This document shows, in pieces, positions 18,382 to 25,015 of a stretch of 64,000 nucleotides of DNA. Source of the DNA: Rhodospirillales bacterium (GTDB taxonomy: Bacteria > Pseudomonadota > Alphaproteobacteria > Acetobacterales > Acetobacteraceae); the NCBI GenBank assembly GCA_025352565.1, contig JANXTF010000065.1, forward strand, positions 1 through 64,000. The letters run 5' to 3'. Made by a program: the position numbers and the translations under genes. A model generated the notes under the pieces. That model was given only the letters and a program-made list of their open reading frames with translations. It did no database searches and had not been told where the DNA came from. Each line of letters begins with the position of its first letter. Positions within the stretch are counted from its first letter, which is position 1.

Positions 18382-19481
18382 TGATCCGGGCGGCCGCCTC
18401 CCCCGGCGAGGTCCGGGTGGCGGCGATCGACGATCTGGGCTTGCTGGACTACGCCATCTGGCGCCCGGCCGCGCCGGACGGCGTGGGCGATCTGCATCGC
18501 GGTCGGGTCATCGCGCGCGCACCCGCCATGGCAGGCGCGTTCGTCGCGATCGCGGGAGCGGATTGCTTCCTGCCCGACAGTGCGGTGGATGGCACGCCCG
18601 GCGCCGGCCAGATGCTCGGCGTGCGCGTGACCCGCGCGGCCCAGGGCGGCAAGGGACCGCGCCTGACCGCGCGGCTCGACCCGGAGGAGCGGGCGCTGAC
18701 CGGGGCGGGCGACATGGCGCTGATCCGGCGCGGCCCCGACGCAATGCGGCGGATGGCGTCGCTTCACCCGGATGCCGCGGTGGCGGTCGACGATGCCGCG
18801 CTGTTCGCCAGCCTGCGCCCCAGCCTCGGCGACCGGCTCGTTCTGGTGTCTGCCGCTTTCGACGACGCGATCGAGGCGGCGGTGGAAGCCCTGGCCGAAA
18901 TCCGCGTGGCGTTGCCCGGCGGGGCCAGCATGAGCGTGCATCTGACGCCGGCCCTCACCGCGATCGACGTCGATCTCGGCGCCGCCACCGCCGCGCGCGC
19001 GGGCAAAGAGCGGGCGCAGATGGCAGGCAACCGGGCATTGCTGCCCGCGCTCGCCCGACAGATCAGGCTGCGCAACCTGTCCGGGGCCATTCTGCTGGAC
19101 CTCGCCGGCCTCTCGGCCAGGAAGCGGAAAGCCCTCGGCCCGGACCTCGCCGCCGCCCTGGCACCCGACCCGCTGCAGCCGCGCTTCCTCGGCTTCACGG
19201 CACTCGGCCTGGCCGAAATCGTCCGGTCGCGCGGTCACCCGCCACTGGCCGAATGCCTCGGCACGCCGCACGCCGCATCCCTGGCCGCGCTGCGCCATTT
19301 GGCGCGCGAGATCGCCGCGCGACCTGGCCTGGCTCCCGTGCTCAGCGTCGCCCCCGCCCTCGCCGCCGCGCTGGACGAAGACACGATCGCACGCGCGGAC
19401 CTTGCACGCCGCGCCGGCCGTCCCCTGATGCTGCGGACCGACCGCGGCCTTGCGCCGCTTGGCTGGAGGATCGAGGAATGA
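18381..19481 (+). CDS. rng: Ribonuclease E/G family protein, short form
   Basis: A 366-residue member of the RNase E/G family, shorter than typical RNase G and lacking the long C-terminal scaffold. An S1-like N-terminal region (GRVIARAPAMAGAFVAIAG) is followed by a nuclease core where the two metal-binding aspartates appear in LTAIDVDLGAA and GAILLDLAGLS, with QIRLRNLSG between them. It probably trims RNA, perhaps rRNA or tRNA-Phe just downstream; this is inference. It starts one base into the maf stop and its stop overlaps yacG (ATGA). Confidence 0.85.
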   Translation: MIRAAASPGEVRVAAIDDLGLLDYAIWRPAAPDGVGDLHRGRVIARAPAMAGAFVAIAGADCFLPDSAVDGTPGAGQMLGVRVTRAAQGGKGPRLTARLDPEERALTGAGDMALIRRGPDAMRRMASLHPDAAVAVDDAALFASLRPSLGDRLVLVSAAFDDAIEAAVEALAEIRVALPGGASMSVHLTPALTAIDVDLGAATAARAGKERAQMAGNRALLPALARQIRLRNLSGAILLDLAGLSARKRKALGPDLAAALAPDPLQPRFLGFTALGLAEIVRSRGHPPLAECLGTPHAASLAALRHLAREIAARPGLAPVLSVAPALAAALDEDTIARADLARRAGRPLMLRTDRGLAPLGWRIEE

Positions 19482-19687
19482 CCGACCGGCAAGCCCCCGA
19501 ATGCCCGATCTGCGGCCGCCCGGCGCAGCTGGCGGCCCGCCCCTTCTGTAGCAGGCGCTGTGCTGACGCCGACCTCGTGCGCTGGGTGAATGGCGCCTAT
19601 CGTATTCCGGTGGCCGATGACGAGGCCGAGCAGGCGCCGGGTTCCGACGGCACCGAGTCGCACGGGTTGATTCCGCGCATCCCGTAG
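19478..19687 (+). CDS. yacG: DNA gyrase inhibitor YacG
   Basis: A 69-residue zinc-ribbon protein. Four cysteines form the site in CPICGRPA and FCSRRCADADL, followed by VRWVNGAYRIP, the segment that in E. coli YacG contacts GyrB. Known YacG binds gyrase and blocks its DNA binding. The ATG overlaps the stop of the RNase gene, and the position behind maf-rng is conserved in alphaproteobacteria. The C-terminal acidic tail is variable in the family. Confidence 0.93.
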   Translation: MTDRQAPECPICGRPAQLAARPFCSRRCADADLVRWVNGAYRIPVADDEAEQAPGSDGTESHGLIPRIP

Positions 19688-19719
19688 GCTATCCCGCTGC
19701 CACCGACGCTCGCGCCGGC

Positions 19720-19795
19720 GCCCAGGTAGCTCAGTTGGTAGAGCATGCGACTGAAAATTGCAGTGTCGCTGGTTCGATTCCAGCCCTGGGCACCA
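19720..19795 (+). tRNA. tRNA-Phe (GAA)
   Basis: A complete 76-base cloverleaf with encoded CCA. GCCCAGG pairs with CCTGGGC, D arm GCTC-AGTTGGTA-GAGC, anticodon loop CTGAAAA with anticodon GAA at 19753-19755, T loop TTCGATT. It follows yacG by 32 bases, as in related genomes. Just beyond its 3' end begins a region with a duplicated uvrC fragment. Confidence 0.98.
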
Positions 19796-19850
19796 TCTTT
19801 AAAGTCCGGGTCAAGTGGCCCATGTGCGCCGGGCAGCTCAGGGGGGTCGC

Positions 19851-19943
19851 ATCCGCCACCCCGGACGGACATGCCCGTAAACCCGCCGCGCGGTTTCCCG
19901 CGAGATGCCCGGCGCGTTCTCGAGATCCTGAAAACCGGCCTGC
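19851..19943 (-). pseudogene. Stray copy of the uvrC 3' end
   Basis: These 93 bases match 21599-21691 inside uvrC with 87 identities, no gaps and the same orientation. Translated, they give [20 protein letters not shown], the helix-hairpin-helix end of UvrC. Homology stops sharply on both sides and no other uvrC sequence accompanies it. The two copies form direct repeats 1748 bases apart, bracketing a small ORF, a broken SRAP gene and little else. Confidence 0.85.
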
Positions 19944-20081
19944 GCAATCGGAATTTGGCATGTGACAGGGGTGCCGTCCCGGCTCTTGTGCCGAACGGCC
20001 CGCGCGTCTTCGTGATGTAATTCGCCAGTAACTCCGGCTGAGGTGGCGCGCTTTCTCGCCAGCCTAACGAGGAGTTTCCCA

Positions 20082-20264
20082 ATGAGCGACAATACCAACT
20101 ACAACAACATGAGCGACAACACCGACTACCACAACAGGAGTGTCGAGCGCGCCGATCGTGCCACCGAGCGCGCCGATCGTGCCACCGAGAAGAACATTTT
20201 GCTCGGGCTCGGCCTGATTGCGCTGGCCATGACTACCGTCGTGGTTGGCCTGGTGATCCTGTAG
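20082..20264 (+). CDS. Small tail-anchored-like protein with heptad repeat
   Basis: A 60-residue protein with a GAGGAG ribosome site ten bases before the ATG. The N-terminus is rich in Asn, Asp, Ser and Tyr with a near-repeat (NYNNMSDNT/DYHN), then two identical heptads ERADRAT, then a single hydrophobic segment of about 20 residues reaching the C-terminus. It would sit in the inner membrane with a charged cytoplasmic, possibly coiled-coil, head. I do not recognise a family. A hairpin follows the stop. It lies inside the segment bracketed by the uvrC repeats. Confidence 0.65.
   Translation: MSDNTNYNNMSDNTDYHNRSVERADRATERADRATEKNILLGLGLIALAMTTVVVGLVIL
20145..20186 (+). repeat. Two exact 21-bp tandem repeats in coding DNA
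   Basis: Two adjacent identical 21-base units (20145-20165 and 20166-20186) encode the heptads ERADRAT-ERADRAT of the small membrane protein. Being exact and in frame, the number of heptads could change by slippage without breaking the gene. Confidence 0.85.
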
Positions 20265-20284
20265 AGCCTCGGCACTTTTTACAG

Positions 20285-20316
20285 CCGCCTCGCCCTCGCG
20301 GGCGGGCGGTTTGCGT
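20285..20316. terminator. Hairpin terminator between convergent genes
   Basis: CCGCC-T-CGCCC pairs with GGGCGGGCGG around a TCGC loop and is followed by TTTGCGTTT. It lies between the end of the 60-residue membrane protein gene and the end of the SRAP gene facing it, where a shared terminator is expected. The stem is strong and the T-run short. Confidence 0.65.
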
Positions 20317-20321
20317 TTCGG

Positions 20322-21036
20322 CTAAGCGGGATTGTCGCCGGCCGGCGCGTCACTCGGCGGCGGCGCCATCGGGTCATCGATCCGGTCCAGCAGTTCCGCC
20401 CCGGTATTCCGTACGCTGTTGACCGCCCGCGACACCGGCCAAACGTGCAGCACGTTGTCGGGCGCCGGGAGCATCAACGCGGATGCGCTCCCATCCGCTT
20501 CCAGCCACGCCTCCCAATCGTCGGGCTCCAGGATCACCGGCATGCGCTCATGCAGCCGGCTCATGGTGCTGTTCGCGGCCGTGGTCAGGATTGCGAAGGT
20601 CCGCACTGCCTCGCCATCCGGCGTGCGCCAGCCCTCCCATATCCCGGCCATGGCCATCGGCTTACCATCGGCCCTGGCGATCGCGTAGGGCTGCTTTCCG
20701 CCCGGCACGACCCGCCACTCATAGAACGCATCGACCGGCACCAGGCAGCGTCGTGACGCCAGCGCGCCCCGGAACATGCCGGATCTGGCCGCGGTCTCCG
20801 AGCGGGCGTTTATCGGCTTGCGGGCGGCCTTCACATCCTTGGTGAAGTGCGGCACGAGACCCCAGCGCAGCAGGTCAAGATGGCGCTCGCCTGTCTCAGG
20901 ATGCCGCCGTATCGCCATCGCAATCTGGGTGGGGGCCACGTTCCAGTTTGGCGGGTGATTGACCAGGGCATTGAGCGTGCGGAACGCCGCGCGGGCCGCT
21001 TCCGGGGGGCAGGAAACTCGCGTATCGGCCGCACAT
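20322..21036 (-). pseudogene. SRAP (YedK/HMCES-like) gene with N-terminal frameshift
   Basis: SRAP proteins crosslink to abasic sites in single-stranded DNA through Cys2 to shield them. The start ATG-TGC (21036) gives MCGRYASFLPP, the family N-terminus with Cys2. At a run of six G (21004-21009; C on the coding strand) the homology shifts frame and continues EAARAAFRTLNALV to the end; deleting one base yields 237 residues in one frame. Other active-site parts are intact: KPINARSE, DAFYEW and LHERMPVIL. So only the homopolymer breaks the gene. It may be decayed, phase-variable or a sequencing error. Confidence 0.85.
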
Positions 21037-21133
21037 GCCCGCCACCGTATCTGATGAAGGGGCAACTGGCCAACGCCTCTCTGTTCCTCATCTGCTCCAC
21101 GGGGAATGCTTGAGACGTAAACATGGGGCGCTG

Positions 21134-21382
21134 TCAGATAGGCGCCCGGCAGCTCGAAACCACGGCACCGCTCGCCAAGATGACCGTCGTGGCCGCGGTT
21201 AAGAATATTCGTTGCCCATCGCCGCCGCCAACCCTGTAGACAACATAGCCTGCGGCCACGGTGGCAGGGATCAAGATGCCCGCTACGACCACGCATAATA
21301 GTCGGCCCAAGGGTACCGGTGTGTCGGTACCCATGACGAGCCATAGGAGTCGGCGCAGGAGTGCCGGCATGTCGATATCCAT
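21134..21382 (-). CDS. Possible small membrane protein
   Basis: An open frame of 82 residues from the ATG at 21382. It is hydrophobic, with two likely membrane segments (around LCVVVAGILIPATVAAGYVV and IFLTAATTVILASGAVV). No family is recognised, no clear ribosome site precedes it and nearby frames are GC-rich noise, so it may not be real. The rest of 21037-21483 holds nothing I can support. Confidence 0.35.
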   Translation of the reverse strand: MDIDMPALLRRLLWLVMGTDTPVPLGRLLCVVVAGILIPATVAAGYVVYRVGGGDGQRIFLTAATTVILASGAVVSSCRAPI

Positions 21383-21483
21383 GGCGAGCTGCGCCAGCCA
21401 GCCTAACGGCCGAGGAGAGCGGGCAGCCAAGCCGTTTCGCCCACCGCCGGTTCACATTTTCGCCAGGGCGACGTGGCAAACCG

Positions 21484-23484
21484 TCACTCTGGCGTTTCGA
21501 AGCCGCGACATACTTCGGCGGCGGTTACTGCCGACGGGTTGCCGGCGCGAGGCGCTACGGGGCCGGGGGTCGCGGTCGTCCGCGAAGTCGCATCCTCCAT
21601 CCGCCACCCCGGATGGAAATGCCCGTAAACCCGCCGCGCGGTTTCCCGCGAGATGCCGGGCGCGTTCTCGAGATCCTGCAGCCCGGCCTGCTTCACGCCG
21701 CGCGCCGAGCCGAAATGGTTCAGCAGCGACCGCTTGCGGCCCGGCCCGATGCCGGAAATCTCGTCCAGTTCGCTGGTCACCAGCGCCTTGCTTCGCCCGG
21801 CCCGGTGCGTGGTGATCGCGAAGCGGTGGGCCTCGTCGCGCAGGCGCTGCAGGAAATACAGCACCGGGTCGCGCGGCGGCAACTGGAACGCCGGCTTGCC
21901 CTCGCTGTGGAACCACTCGCGCCCGGCATCGCGGTCCGGCCCCTTGGCGATCGCCACCAGCTTCACGTCGTGCGCGCCGATATCGGCCAGCGCCGCGCGC
22001 GCCGCCGATAGCTGGCCGGCCCCGCCATCGATCAGCACCAGGTCCGGCCAGTTGGGCGGCGGCGCGTCGGGGTCCGGGTTCTCCTTCAGCGCGCAGCCGA
22101 AGCGGCGCTCCAGCATTTCGCGCATCATCGCGAAATCGTCGCCCGGCGCCATCGGCCCACGGATCGAGAACTTGCGGTACTGCGATTTGTCGAACCCCTC
22201 ATGGCCCGAGACGATCATCACGCCATAGGCATGGGCGCCCATGATATGGCTGTTGTCGTACACCTCGATCCTTCCCGGCGCGGCGGGCAGCCCGAACAGC
22301 TCCGCCGTCGCCTCCAGCAATTTGGCGTTGCCCGCCGTCTCGGCCAGCTTGCGCTCCAGCGCCTCGCGCGCGTTGGTCGCCGCGTGCTGCACCACGGCGG
22401 CCTTCTCGCCGCGCTTCGGCACCGCGATCTCGATCTTCGCCCGCCTGCCGAAGCTTTGCGCCTTGATCGTCAGCGCCTCCGCCACCAGCGCCTGCTCCGG
22501 CAGCGCATGGCTCAACAGCAGCAGCGCGGGCGGCGGCTTGTCGTCGTAGAATTGCGCCACGAAGGCCGCCAGCACCTCGCCCGCCTCCTCGCCGCGCGCG
22601 TGCGACGGAAAGAACGCGCGGTTGCCGTTGTTGCGGCTGCCGCGAATGAAGAACACCTGCACGCAGGTCTGACCGGCCACCTGCCACGCCGCGATCACGT
22701 CGGCATCGGTCACCGAGTTGGGGTTGATGACCCCGGTGCCCTGCACATGGGTGAGCGCGCGGATGCGGTCGCGCACGGCGGCCGCCCGCTCGAATTCCAG
22801 CTTCCCGGCGGCCGCCTCCATCTCGGTGGCCAGCTCCTGCTGCACGGCGGCCTCCTTGCCGGCCAGGAACGCCTTGGCCTGCGTCACCAGCGCCGCATAA
22901 TCCGCCGGCTCGATCCGTCCCACGCACGGCGCCGAGCAGCGGCGGATCTGGTACAACAGGCACGGCCGGCTGCGGTTGTTGAACACCGTGTCGGCACAGC
23001 TGCGCAGCAGGAACACGCGCTGCATCGCGGTGACCGTCTGGTTCACCGCCCACGCCGAGGCGAACGGCCCCCAGTAGCTGCGCCGGGGGTTCTGCGAGCC
23101 GCGAAACTTGGCGATCTGCGGGAACGCGTGGTCCTCGGTCAGCATCAGCCACGGATAGGATTTGTCGTCGCGCAGCACGATGTTGAAGCGCGGCTTCAGC
23201 CGCTTGATGAGGTTGGCCTCCAGCAGCAGGGCTTCCGCCTCGGTGTGCGTGGTCACGATCTCCATCGAGACCGTGTCGCTCACCATCCGCCACAGCCGCT
23301 CGGGCAGCCGCGCGATCTGCGTGTACGATGCCACGCGCTTCTTCAGCGACCGCGCCTTGCCCACGTAAAGCGCATCGCCCTTGGCATCGAGCATGCGGTA
23401 CACGCCGGGCGAAAGCGGCATCGTGACCAGCGCCGCCTCGATCACGGCGACCCCGCGCGGCACCTGAACCAGATCGCTCACCAT
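21484..23484 (-). CDS. uvrC: UvrABC system protein C
   Basis: Dual-incision nuclease of nucleotide excision repair. Domains: GIY-YIG nuclease near the N-terminus ([20 protein letters not shown]), the UVR helix pair that binds UvrB (around residues 200-235), the RNase H-like C nuclease ([19 protein letters not shown]), and a C-terminal helix-hairpin-helix pair ([31 protein letters not shown]). I start at the ATG at 23484, which gives [19 protein letters not shown] as in relatives; an ATG at 23568 is also in frame. A tail of about 38 residues after the last HhH is extra. A DnaA box lies just upstream. Confidence 0.95.
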   Translation of the reverse strand: MVSDLVQVPRGVAVIEAALVTMPLSPGVYRMLDAKGDALYVGKARSLKKRVASYTQIARLPERLWRMVSDTVSMEIVTTHTEAEALLLEANLIKRLKPRFNIVLRDDKSYPWLMLTEDHAFPQIAKFRGSQNPRRSYWGPFASAWAVNQTVTAMQRVFLLRSCADTVFNNRSRPCLLYQIRRCSAPCVGRIEPADYAALVTQAKAFLAGKEAAVQQELATEMEAAAGKLEFERAAAVRDRIRALTHVQGTGVINPNSVTDADVIAAWQVAGQTCVQVFFIRGSRNNGNRAFFPSHARGEEAGEVLAAFVAQFYDDKPPPALLLLSHALPEQALVAEALTIKAQSFGRRAKIEIAVPKRGEKAAVVQHAATNAREALERKLAETAGNAKLLEATAELFGLPAAPGRIEVYDNSHIMGAHAYGVMIVSGHEGFDKSQYRKFSIRGPMAPGDDFAMMREMLERRFGCALKENPDPDAPPPNWPDLVLIDGGAGQLSAARAALADIGAHDVKLVAIAKGPDRDAGREWFHSEGKPAFQLPPRDPVLYFLQRLRDEAHRFAITTHRAGRSKALVTSELDEISGIGPGRKRSLLNHFGSARGVKQAGLQDLENAPGISRETARRVYGHFHPGWRMEDATSRTTATPGPVAPRAGNPSAVTAAEVCRGFETPE
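21599..21691 (-). repeat. Direct repeat: uvrC copy of the 93-base duplication
   Basis: The functional copy of the sequence found again at 19851-19943. It encodes the last helix-hairpin-helix of UvrC. Identity is 87 of 93. Confidence 0.85.
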
Positions 23485-23508
23485 CGCGTGAGAATCATCC
23501 ACCGAAGC

Positions 23509-23517
23509 TGTGGATAA
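23509..23517 (-). promoter_or_regulatory. Perfect DnaA box upstream of uvrC
   Basis: TGTGGATAA, the exact complement of TTATCCACA, lies 25 bases before the chosen uvrC start, in an otherwise AT-richer stretch (23570-23680 also low GC, with TTTGCC/GGCAAA arms at 23577-23597). It could let DnaA regulate uvrC, or be chance; a 9-mer match on its own is weak evidence. Confidence 0.45.
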
Positions 23518-23686
23518 GTTTGTGGGAAACTCCCGGATACGACCCGCCGAAGCCCGGCTTTCCGCCATTTCCCGTGTTTGCCCAAGTTTTTGGCAAAAGA
23601 GCCAACTTACTGATTTCGCTCATTTCCCACATTAACCTTCGGTCATACACTGAAGTAAATCTGTTATGTGCCTGTAATCCAAGGGG

Positions 23687-24097
23687 TCACGTCCGGGGAG
23701 TGGACAAAGCGGCGGGGCGCTCCCGCACGATCTCGACTCCGGCCCCCTCCGCATCGGCGTAAATGTCAAGTTTTTCTACCCGCACGCGGCTGCGTAAAAC
23801 CCGGGTGTCGCGCAGGCAAGCCTCGGCGATCCGCTCCGCCAACGTCTCCACCAGCCTGACATGCCCGGCCGCCACGATCTCGCGCACGGCGATCGCGACC
23901 TGGTTGTAATCCACCACGCATTTGAGGTCGTCGCCGCCGCCCGAAAAGTCCTCCTCCACCGCCAGGTCGATATTCACGCAGATACGCTGGGTGCCGCGCT
24001 GCTCATGCGCGAACACGCCGATGCGGGCGGCGAGCACCATGTCGCGCAGGAAAACGCGGCGCTGGCCGGGGCGGGCGTCGAACAGAGGGTGGGACAT
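23687..24097 (-). CDS. folB: Dihydroneopterin aldolase
   Basis: Cleaves dihydroneopterin to the folate precursor 6-hydroxymethyl-dihydropterin and glycolaldehyde. The 136-residue product has MVLAARIGVFAHEQRGTQRI with the conserved Gly and Glu region, DDLKCVVDYNQVAIAVREIV, and LVETLAERIAEACL with the active-site Glu-Thr-Leu. It follows an SDR gene whose relatives reduce pterins; the tandem 30-base repeats lie between them. uvrC follows after about 200 bases and probably has its own promoter. Confidence 0.95.
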   Translation of the reverse strand: MSHPLFDARPGQRRVFLRDMVLAARIGVFAHEQRGTQRICVNIDLAVEEDFSGGGDDLKCVVDYNQVAIAVREIVAAGHVRLVETLAERIAEACLRDTRVLRSRVRVEKLDIYADAEGAGVEIVRERPAALSTPRT

Positions 24098-24120
24098 GGC
24101 CCCGTCTACTCCCGCCGGCC

Positions 24121-24210
24121 CCTATTCTTCCAGTGCGGCGCCGCCGCGCGCCTATTCTTCCAGTGCGGCGCCGGAGCGCGCCTATTCATCCAGTCCGGCG
24201 CCGGAGCGCG
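24121..24210 (-). repeat. Three 30-bp tandem repeats at the end of the SDR gene
   Basis: Three adjacent 30-base units: 24121-24150, 24151-24180 and 24181-24210. The last one encodes RSGAGLDE plus the stop of the SDR gene; the other two, downstream, would read RSGAALEE-stop and RAAAALEE-stop. Units 1 and 2 differ by about three bases, 2 and 3 by two. The gene end with its stop codon has been copied twice into the gap before folB. Confidence 0.9.
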
Positions 24211-24952
24211 CCGACCATTGCAGATGCTGCCCGCCATCCAGCGCCAGCATCTGCCCGGTCACCGAAGGCAGCGCCAGCAGCGCCAGCACGGCGCGCCCCA
24301 CCTCGTCCGGGCCGGTGCCATGCCCCAGCGGCACCGAGGCCGCCTGGCGGTCGAACTGCGCCTGGCTCTGGCGGGGCGACGGCACCGCCGGCCCTGGCCC
24401 GATCGCGTTGACCCGGATGCGCGGCGCCAATGCCAGCGCCATGCTCTGGGTCAGCGCCCACAGCCCGGCCTTGCTGACCGTGTATGACACGAAATGCGGC
24501 GTCAGCGACCATACGCGCTGATCGATCATGTTGATCACCAAGCCGCGCGCGCCGTGCGGCAGCGCCTGGGCGAAATGCTGGATCAGCACGAAAGGTGCGC
24601 GCAGGTTCGGCTCGACATGCGCGTCCCAGCTTTCGCGGGTCGCGTCGTCCCACTCATCGCGCTCGAAATTGCTGGCGTTGTTCACCAGCACGCCCACCGG
24701 GCCGAGCGCCGCTTCGGCCAATGCCACCAGCCCCACGACCTCCGCCTCGCGCGCCAGATCCGCTCGCACCACTGCCGCCCGTCCTCCGGTGGCCTGGATC
24801 TCGCCCGCCAAGCCCTCCGCCTCGGCCACGCTGTCGCGGCAATGGATGGCGATGGCGAAGCCCTGGCTGGCCAGGGCGAGCCCGATCGCCCGGCCAAGCC
24901 GCTTGGCGCCGCCAGTCACCAGGGCGACTTTGGGAATGGGTTGCAAGCTCAT
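24182..24952 (-). CDS. SDR-family oxidoreductase, possible pteridine reductase
   Basis: A 256-residue SDR with TGGAKRLGRAIGLALASQG as the dinucleotide site, NNASNFERDEWDD, YTVSKAGLWALTQ for the Tyr-x3-Lys pair and a C-terminal TGQMLALDGGQHLQW. The KRLGR loop and the Ala-Ser-Asn after NN resemble the PTR1/FolM group, which reduces dihydropterins or dihydrofolate with NADPH. Its place directly before folB supports a pterin role, but that is inference; a general SDR remains possible. Its last codons are tandemly repeated downstream. Confidence 0.85.
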   Translation of the reverse strand: MSLQPIPKVALVTGGAKRLGRAIGLALASQGFAIAIHCRDSVAEAEGLAGEIQATGGRAAVVRADLAREAEVVGLVALAEAALGPVGVLVNNASNFERDEWDDATRESWDAHVEPNLRAPFVLIQHFAQALPHGARGLVINMIDQRVWSLTPHFVSYTVSKAGLWALTQSMALALAPRIRVNAIGPGPAVPSPRQSQAQFDRQAASVPLGHGTGPDEVGRAVLALLALPSVTGQMLALDGGQHLQWSARSGAGLDE

Positions 24953-25015
24953 GCCCTCAACATGCCTCCTCCGCGGCGTTTGGAAACCCCGCGCCGGTGC
25001 CCTGTCGGGCCTGCG

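Noticed and set aside
19735-19965. 76-codon frame over tRNA-Phe and the uvrC fragment
   Set aside because: It begins inside the tRNA and is built from tRNA and antisense uvrC fragment sequence.
23520-23762. 80-codon plus-strand frame upstream of uvrC
   Set aside because: Crosses the uvrC promoter region and the folB 3' end; composition is unlike local genes and no ribosome site is seen.
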